Source: Dermanyssus gallinae (Eukaryota > Arthropoda > Arachnida > Mesostigmata > Dermanyssidae). Taken from it: a stretch of 64,000 nt of DNA. The position numbers and the translations under genes were made by a program. The notes under the pieces were generated by a model, which worked only from the letters and a program-made list of their open reading frames with translations, was not told the origin of the DNA and did not search any database. Of the stretch, positions 59,401 through 64,000 are shown piece by piece (the stretch's first letter is position 1; the number at the start of each line of letters is the position of its first letter). Where the stretch lies: positions 557,001 to 621,000 of the forward strand of contig QVRM01002238.1 in assembly GCA_003439945.1 (NCBI GenBank), written 5' to 3'.

Positions 59401-61965
59401 CTATTATTATCGACGAAATAGAATGGCGAGAATGGCCGGTGACTCTAGCATATGAGTCGGGATTCCGGCAACATTTCTTAATGGCATATTTAAGTTAAAG
59501 TTTTAATAAATATAAATAAATACATTGTCACGATTATTCAAGTAATTGTAATACATATTTAACGTTTTTAATCGGCAAGTTCTTAAATAACTAAATTCGT
59601 TTATCTCATAGAATTGCATACAAAAGCTACATACAACAAATATTTTTACCCAAAAAAAAATGAAAATCGCCTAATCGGACTCGCTACGTTGCTTTGTTGT
59701 CGTCAAAAGCTCTGTTGCCCTAAGTGGATTACTACAATGCGAACAAAAATAGATTAACAATAATCATTGGAAATGTAATGGATTGGATAATTGGAAAGGA
59801 CCTTTCACGAGGGTTTGAAAATTATTTGTAACCCTTATTACGAAACTTGAGCATACTCGTGCCACTCGCTCTCAACTCACTATTAACTCATATTATGTAT
59901 AAGATTATGGGAGACATGCTAGAGCTATTACTCATGCTAAAGCTGGCAACCAGAGAGACTCAATCGTTCCAAAACATTAAGCACACACTCCGCGTATAGA
60001 TAAAATGAAGCAATTTGCAAGACGCTACTAAACCATACACAAGGTTGCTTCATTGTTTAAACCCAACATGCTTCACTTTGACATTTGATTTATAACACGT
60101 ACATAAATTTATTAGAAACAAAACTACCCCAACTGCAGAAACGTCCTAGCCCATATCGCACTCTAGGGATCTACATCTAAATAAATTAGTTATGATAACA
60201 GACCGAGCAAACCTTCATTTTCTTTAAACATCGATTCAAGAAAATACAAGTGTTCAGTCAGAGAGCACGACTTTCGTCGTATGAAATGGGTCAGCAAATT
60301 TTGTCTGCGTACATATTCGGTCAAGAAAGATTCATCACTCCAAATTAATGGAATCACCTCTTTTATTAAAAAAAAATAATTAAACACTAGGCGTTATGTT
60401 GTATGTATATATGAATATTTAATATACTTACAAACTAAATTGAATCCAAAAGGTGCCACATACAAAAATTGTTAAGGATGAGACAGTCACCAGAAAACAC
60501 AATTTAGAAGCATTATGTACATCTTTATAGTAAAACGGTAGCTAAGGTTTCAGAAAAAAAAGTTAAGTAAACTGGCAGACAAATGCCGATACTCGTTGCT
60601 CGCATACATTTATCCAACCGCGGCAAAGTACAATATCTTTCGTTTTGATTATATTTTGTGTACACCATTATCCAACACAAATGTCACTCTGAAGTAACCG
60701 CCACAGGATGATTCATTAATACAGTAGGCACAAATAGCTACTTGCACTATATATATTACGGTATAGCCAACTACTTCACTGCCCTCTGGGGACACCCATA
60801 TAGCATCAATCTGCTTCATTGAACGCGATCCCTTCATGTTAAATTGTTTTTATAATGGCTAATAATTCATTTAAAATAAAGTGAGAAAAAAGTGAAGCAA
60901 TCAAGTTGTAACCTTGGATTGAGACCACAACGAGAATGCAAGCAATGGCAACACACCTTACATAGGTACAAATAAACATTCCAAATGTGTAATAATAAGC
61001 TACCTTCATCGATGAGGCGTTGTTTTTACGAAGCGCTGACAAGCCCACGAAAGCGACAGGAATTGATAGTAGCCAACACCATTCCCATAAAAGGGGTTTT
61101 GGCACATACAACTCTTGAAGAGAGAGAATAAAGATATCCAAACGATCAAGGATATCTTCGGATACCTGTTAAGCGACAACGGTGCCGTAACAGCCACAGG
61201 TGACATGCGAAAGAGACAAAAAGCAAACCATTAGATTCGGAATCTAGCTAAGTGATATAAAGCTGTGACATGTACAGGCTTACTAACAAGTGCCGAACAC
61301 CAAATAAGCTGGCTGTAAGTTTATCATTAGTCAGTGCAGAAAGTATCATAATTTGAAGAAAAAAGATCGTTATAAACAGTGGCGAAAAATATATATGAAA
61401 TTGAAGCGATCTATTGACTTGTTGACCCTCTTGAAGTGTAAAAAAGAACGAAATGACACTATTTGTCAAACAAAGCTTTAATCCTGCGTCAGGCAGTTAT
61501 TCGCAGTCAACTGAAGTCATGTGTGCAACACAAATGTTGTCCAATTTATTGCATTTTTGTCACAGTAAACAATAACAACACCATTATCGTAACATAATGC
61601 CGTCATACGAATATTGCTGTTATATGTTCATCTATATATTTCGACCCTTTGAGACATGCTTCTGGCTACGCTGCTAACCCACGTGTTCATGCCACTCCCC
61701 ATATTGCTCCTTAGTCCCGGCGGCTGGGCTCCTCCATAGCAGAGCTCGCAAAACGCTAGATTGTTGGTGCCTCGAAACAAGTTGACGTAACATAAACACA
61801 TTTACCCAGTTTGGGTGTTAATAAAGCAAATAAAGATTGCCCCTTTATATATTGTTTTTGTAACAACTTGAATGCACGGCATCTCCACGTACCTTGGCGA
61901 CCAGAATAACAGCGAGCAGACCATGACAGAAAATTGACATCTTTAGACGTGACTTGTACGCAGCA
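55395..61965 (-). CDS. jagn: jagunal (JAGN) ER membrane protein, four in-phase coding exons, 5' end missing
   Basis: Jagunal proteins are four-helix endoplasmic reticulum membrane proteins needed for ER organisation and secretory traffic. The exons are 61893-61965, 61004-61165, 55760-55927 and 55395-55475. Each is bounded by AG and GT on the minus strand, and they join without a frame break into 160 residues plus a stop. Recalled fly and human jagunal match along the whole length: [15 protein letters not shown] (helix 1), [29 protein letters not shown] (helix 2), [16 protein letters not shown] (helix 3), [19 protein letters not shown] (helix 4) and [16 protein letters not shown] at the C-terminus. 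The family is about 183-200 residues, so roughly 25-40 N-terminal residues are missing. The first exon seen opens with one base completing a codon, so a coding exon lies upstream and was not identified. Introns are 727, 5076 and 284 bp. The product identity is firm; the gene's 5' limit is open. Confidence 0.9.
55713..55732. repeat. short AT tract in the last jagn intron
   Basis: Ten AT units, 28 bp beyond the jagn donor site. Confidence 0.85.
55760..55927 (-). CDS. jagn: jagn coding exon (helices 3 and 4)
   Basis: The exon has 168 nt and 56 codons in phase 0. It begins [20 protein letters not shown] and ends [10 protein letters not shown]. The acceptor is gataatacag and the donor is CAG|gtatta. 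The GYP in [11 protein letters not shown] and the closing VLAVQ are recognisable in both insect and vertebrate members. The exon sits between a 20-bp AT tract (55713-55732) and a 123-bp AT tract (55967-56089), which lengthen the flanking introns. Confidence 0.88.
55967..56089. repeat. compound AT microsatellite in jagn intron
   Basis: TA units with GTA interruptions at about 55993, 56019 and 56035, 40 bp upstream (minus strand) of the helix 3/4 exon. Confidence 0.9.
56434..56474. repeat. AT microsatellite in jagn intron
   Basis: About 20 TA units. Confidence 0.9.
56475..57362. other. jagn intron, no other feature
   Basis: Unique intronic sequence, AT-rich toward the end. Confidence 0.5.
57363..58490 (+). 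pseudogene. Tc1/mariner-superfamily transposase pseudogene inside the jagn intron
   Basis: The first frame (57363-57848) has a helix-turn-helix-like stretch, [20 protein letters not shown] then [19 protein letters not shown], and [14 protein letters not shown], as in the N-terminus of IS630/Tc1/mariner transposases. [12 protein letters not shown] may stand for the first catalytic FSDEK. From about 58100, in another frame, [19 protein letters not shown] gives the second catalytic Asp, and IPDFDPLDK (about 58222) the SPDLNPLD motif with the third acidic site. [14 protein letters not shown] is the C-terminus. Stops and frameshifts make it dead. It is antisense to jagn. Terminal inverted repeats were not found. 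Confidence 0.68.
58491..61003. other. jagn intron, AT-rich
   Basis: No exon or transposon motif was recognised. It contains one AT tract (59072-59098) and long A/T-rich unique DNA. Confidence 0.5.
59072..59098. repeat. AT microsatellite in jagn intron
   Basis: About 13 AT units. Confidence 0.88.
61004..61165 (-). CDS. jagn: jagn coding exon (luminal loop and helix 2)
   Basis: The exon has 162 nt and 54 codons and is in phase 0 at both ends. It starts [20 protein letters not shown] and ends [12 protein letters not shown]. The acceptor is cgcttaacag and the donor is AAG|gtagct. The acidic loop followed by [19 protein letters not shown] is the most diagnostic part of the family. Open reading continues past the donor into the intron ([10 protein letters not shown]...), but joining at the donor to the next exon gives the better family match. 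Confidence 0.88.
61893..61965 (-). CDS. jagn: jagn coding exon (first recognisable; helix 1)
   Basis: This 73-nt exon is one base plus 24 codons, [20 protein letters not shown] followed by LVAK. The acceptor is a pyrimidine-rich tract ending in gatttcag, and the donor is AAG|gtacgtgg, close to consensus. It matches the segment around helix 1 of the family (fly: KSRLKYCIFFHALL, then VMLAK). The leading single base means the upstream exon must end with two bases of a split codon. Confidence 0.85.
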
Positions 61966-63240
61966 CTGAAATCGGAAACAAAGAAACCAAAACGCAACAA
62001 GCAAGACGAAACAATGGTAGAAGTCGACGACATAAATATAGTGGTCATATAACAATAAGACCATGGGCTTTTGAGGCGCTGAGACAAGGAAACTGGATAT
62101 ATCTGCTGACCTATACCCGCCTTTGAAGTTAACAAGTAATTGTAATACACGCATAAGTCACACGGAATAATCATAACCATGACGTTCATCCCAGCACAAC
62201 GTTTAAAACAAAATAAAAATAGTAGTCCATTACCGCCTGCTATCTTTAGCGTTTGGCAGCATAGTTTAATAACCGAATACACAGAGATAAAGCAACTCTG
62301 CGAATAGTAAACTTTACGATACTATAAAAAAATTTAAATATATATAAATATATATTGTTCGCTTTGATAGCACTCCGAAGAAGTACAATATTGCGTAAGC
62401 TGTACGGACAACGTGTCGAGTCACTTATTGATGCGTCGGTCTGATGCATGACTGTCACTTGACATATCAAAACGTGTATACGGATATATGTGAAGTTAAT
62501 AGCACGTTAATATTGTAGCAAGGTATTAAAAATATTTGTTTTTAAATAAGGGTTTATTATTATCATTATGCGCATGAATCACAATTACTTAGAATATTAA
62601 TAACAATCAAACAAGCGTGTTTCCGTTCAACAAACACGATAGCTCTATGTCGCTAAGGGGCAACGTGAGACTTCGACATGGGTCGACCATCGAGGAGCCG
62701 TGAAGAAGCTCGGCGTCATATGAAGATTGGCGAGCAGCGCAAACTCAGCATGAAGCTCCGTCAACGGAAGCAAGGCGTTCACGCGACGCACTACTTCAGT
62801 GGCTAGCGGCATGGATACACAAGCGGCTCCACACAGATTCGAATCAGTCATACACGCTCGGCCATGCGGTCGTCCGGCCCCGAGTTGGCACTGATATCCA
62901 TGATACCATGTGATTCATCAGACGACTACAACACTTCCGCTGATGCTGTCACTGCGGCTGTCATAGATGCCGTCCAACCTTCGACATCAAGCAGTGCTTT
63001 GAACACCAAGACACGCTCTTTCTCCTCAAGGCAGGAAAGGCTTCGCGAGAAAAACGCCAAAGTCAGCCCAGTCCAGCTGATAAATAGCTGGATAGATAAC
63101 TGGATGCCTACCTGGCTGCCTGCTACAGCTGTTATCTCAGCAGAACGACGGAAGAAGAGAGAACCCCACATTCGAGGCTTTGCTTGTCATCGGTGCGATC
63201 AACGTATCGACGCAACGTGCGTGTCTGACGTGACAAACAC
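61966..63240. other. upstream of the known jagn exons, 5' exon not located
   Basis: AT-rich to 62.6 kb, then CpG-containing sequence from 62.64 kb. Minus-strand frames at 62645-62851 and 62926-63171 have no family match. A short ATG-led frame at about 62901 is discussed as a weak exon candidate. Confidence 0.35.
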
Positions 63241-63261
63241 ACCAAAAGTGATTTGGAACAC

Positions 63262-63415
63262 ACAACAACAACAACAACAACAACAAGTCGACGCCAAACT
63301 TAAACCAACCTCCAAAATGGTCCGAGACCCATGTTTCTGTCTTGTTGTTGTTGTTGTTGGTGCTTCTGCTGCTACTTCTGTTGTTGTTGTTGTTGTCGTT
63401 GTCGCCGGCTGTAGA
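63262..63415. repeat. CAA and GTT tracts in inverted order
   Basis: A CAA run (63263-63286) is followed by GTT runs (63343-63360, 63380-63400), so the strand can fold back on itself. Confidence 0.7.
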
Positions 63416-63739
63416 TTCACACGTCAATTCTTCTTTTTGCTGCTGTCGTCCAAGTTAGTAACATACGTTCGAAAAGTAGTTATTCTCCTTTTGCGGCGCT
63501 TATGTGGTCGACTAAAAAGACAGACCGAAACCACAGAACGATCGTCGACTCGAGAAAGCTCGCCATAGATCGCTACAGTGCTCGCACCTTTGGCGCCTCG
63601 TGCGAAGGGATGCATCTGCGCGCTGCTGTCCTTCGACGCTGTCGGCGTCGGCGGCGGCGAGTCTTCGTGGACCTGCGGCGGCAATCTCTGCCGGCTACTA
63701 AACCTGACCCAACATTAGCTGTGCTGGTAGATGTAGCTG

Positions 63740-63761
63740 TAATTGTTGTTGTTGTAGTAGT

Positions 63762-63792
<31 letters not shown>

Positions 63793-63977
63793 ACAACAAT
63801 AACGACAACAACCGCAACAATAACAACAACAACAACAACCGCAACAGTAACAACATCCGCAACAATAACAACAACAACGGTATACAGTGAAGCTACACTG
63901 CCACCAATCGAAATGTGGAACCGAAAGAAGACAAAAAAGCAGACAAGAGACAAAAAGAAACAACAACAGCAACAACT
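63740..63977. repeat. GTA/GCA/CAA trinucleotide island
   Basis: GTA, GCA and CAA runs continue nearly to the end of the window. Thr-rich and Val/Cys-rich frames are artefacts of it. Confidence 0.75.
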
Positions 63978-64000
63978 CTAATAGCGGCGGCACCGCTGGG

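Noticed and set aside
62645..62851. Minus-strand 68-codon frame as the jagunal first exon
   Set aside because: The sequence lacks the family's N-terminal pattern and ends in a stop without a suitable donor.

Overview
This is nuclear DNA of an animal, most likely an arthropod and perhaps a chelicerate such as a mite or tick; the species cannot be fixed from the sequence. The evidence is one intron-split gene matching the jagunal family, one intact tRNA gene, LINE, SINE and Tc1/mariner remains, and many long AT dinucleotide tracts. There are no operons, ribosome binding sites or other prokaryotic features. Most long open reading frames are by-products of stop-free trinucleotide repeats or TATATA tracts, so few protein genes are called.

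Layout. 0-23 kb is GC-richer, with islands of CAA/GTT, GAT/ATC, CGA/GTC and C-rich sequence (0.2-4.3, 5.6-7.0, 9.2-9.3, 10.2-11.5 and 18-22.9 kb). These resemble promoter or 5'-UTR islands, but no exon in them could be confirmed. Between them lie transposon remains: a tRNA-derived SINE (7.25 kb, with relatives at 16.5, 20.8 and 30.7 kb), a LINE ORF1/ORF2 junction (7.7-8.4 kb), an R1/I-like LINE on the minus strand (12.0-13.6 kb), and a head-to-head pair of retroelement 3' ends carrying a restriction-like endonuclease (14.9-16.4 kb). The same retroelement family recurs at 23.2-23.9 and 33.6-35.4 kb.

23-55 kb is mostly AT-rich intergenic DNA, with a trinucleotide island at 28.2-30.0 kb, a mariner N-terminal remnant (24.3 kb), a second tRNA-related SINE (26.2 kb), a LINE RT remnant (38.1-38.9 kb), a decayed mariner (41.2-41.8 kb), a possible poly(A)-tailed insertion (43.6-44.06 kb), a possible two-helix membrane exon (45.8 kb), a larger LINE RT (48.7-50.4 kb) and a tRNA-Arg(CCU) gene (52.9 kb).

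55.0-62.0 kb holds the clearest protein gene: jagunal on the minus strand. Four coding exons (61893-61965, 61004-61165, 55760-55927, 55395-55475) join in phase and cover about 160 residues of an expected 185-200. The N-terminal exon was not found. The 5.1-kb intron holds a decayed Tc1/mariner-superfamily transposase gene. The window ends (63.2-64 kb) in another CAA/GTT island, a plausible place for the jagunal 5' region.

No undescribed multi-gene system was found. The most distinctive items are the SINE family with a conserved 3' stem-loop and direct-repeat flanks, the inverted retroelement pair, and several short near-perfect foldbacks.
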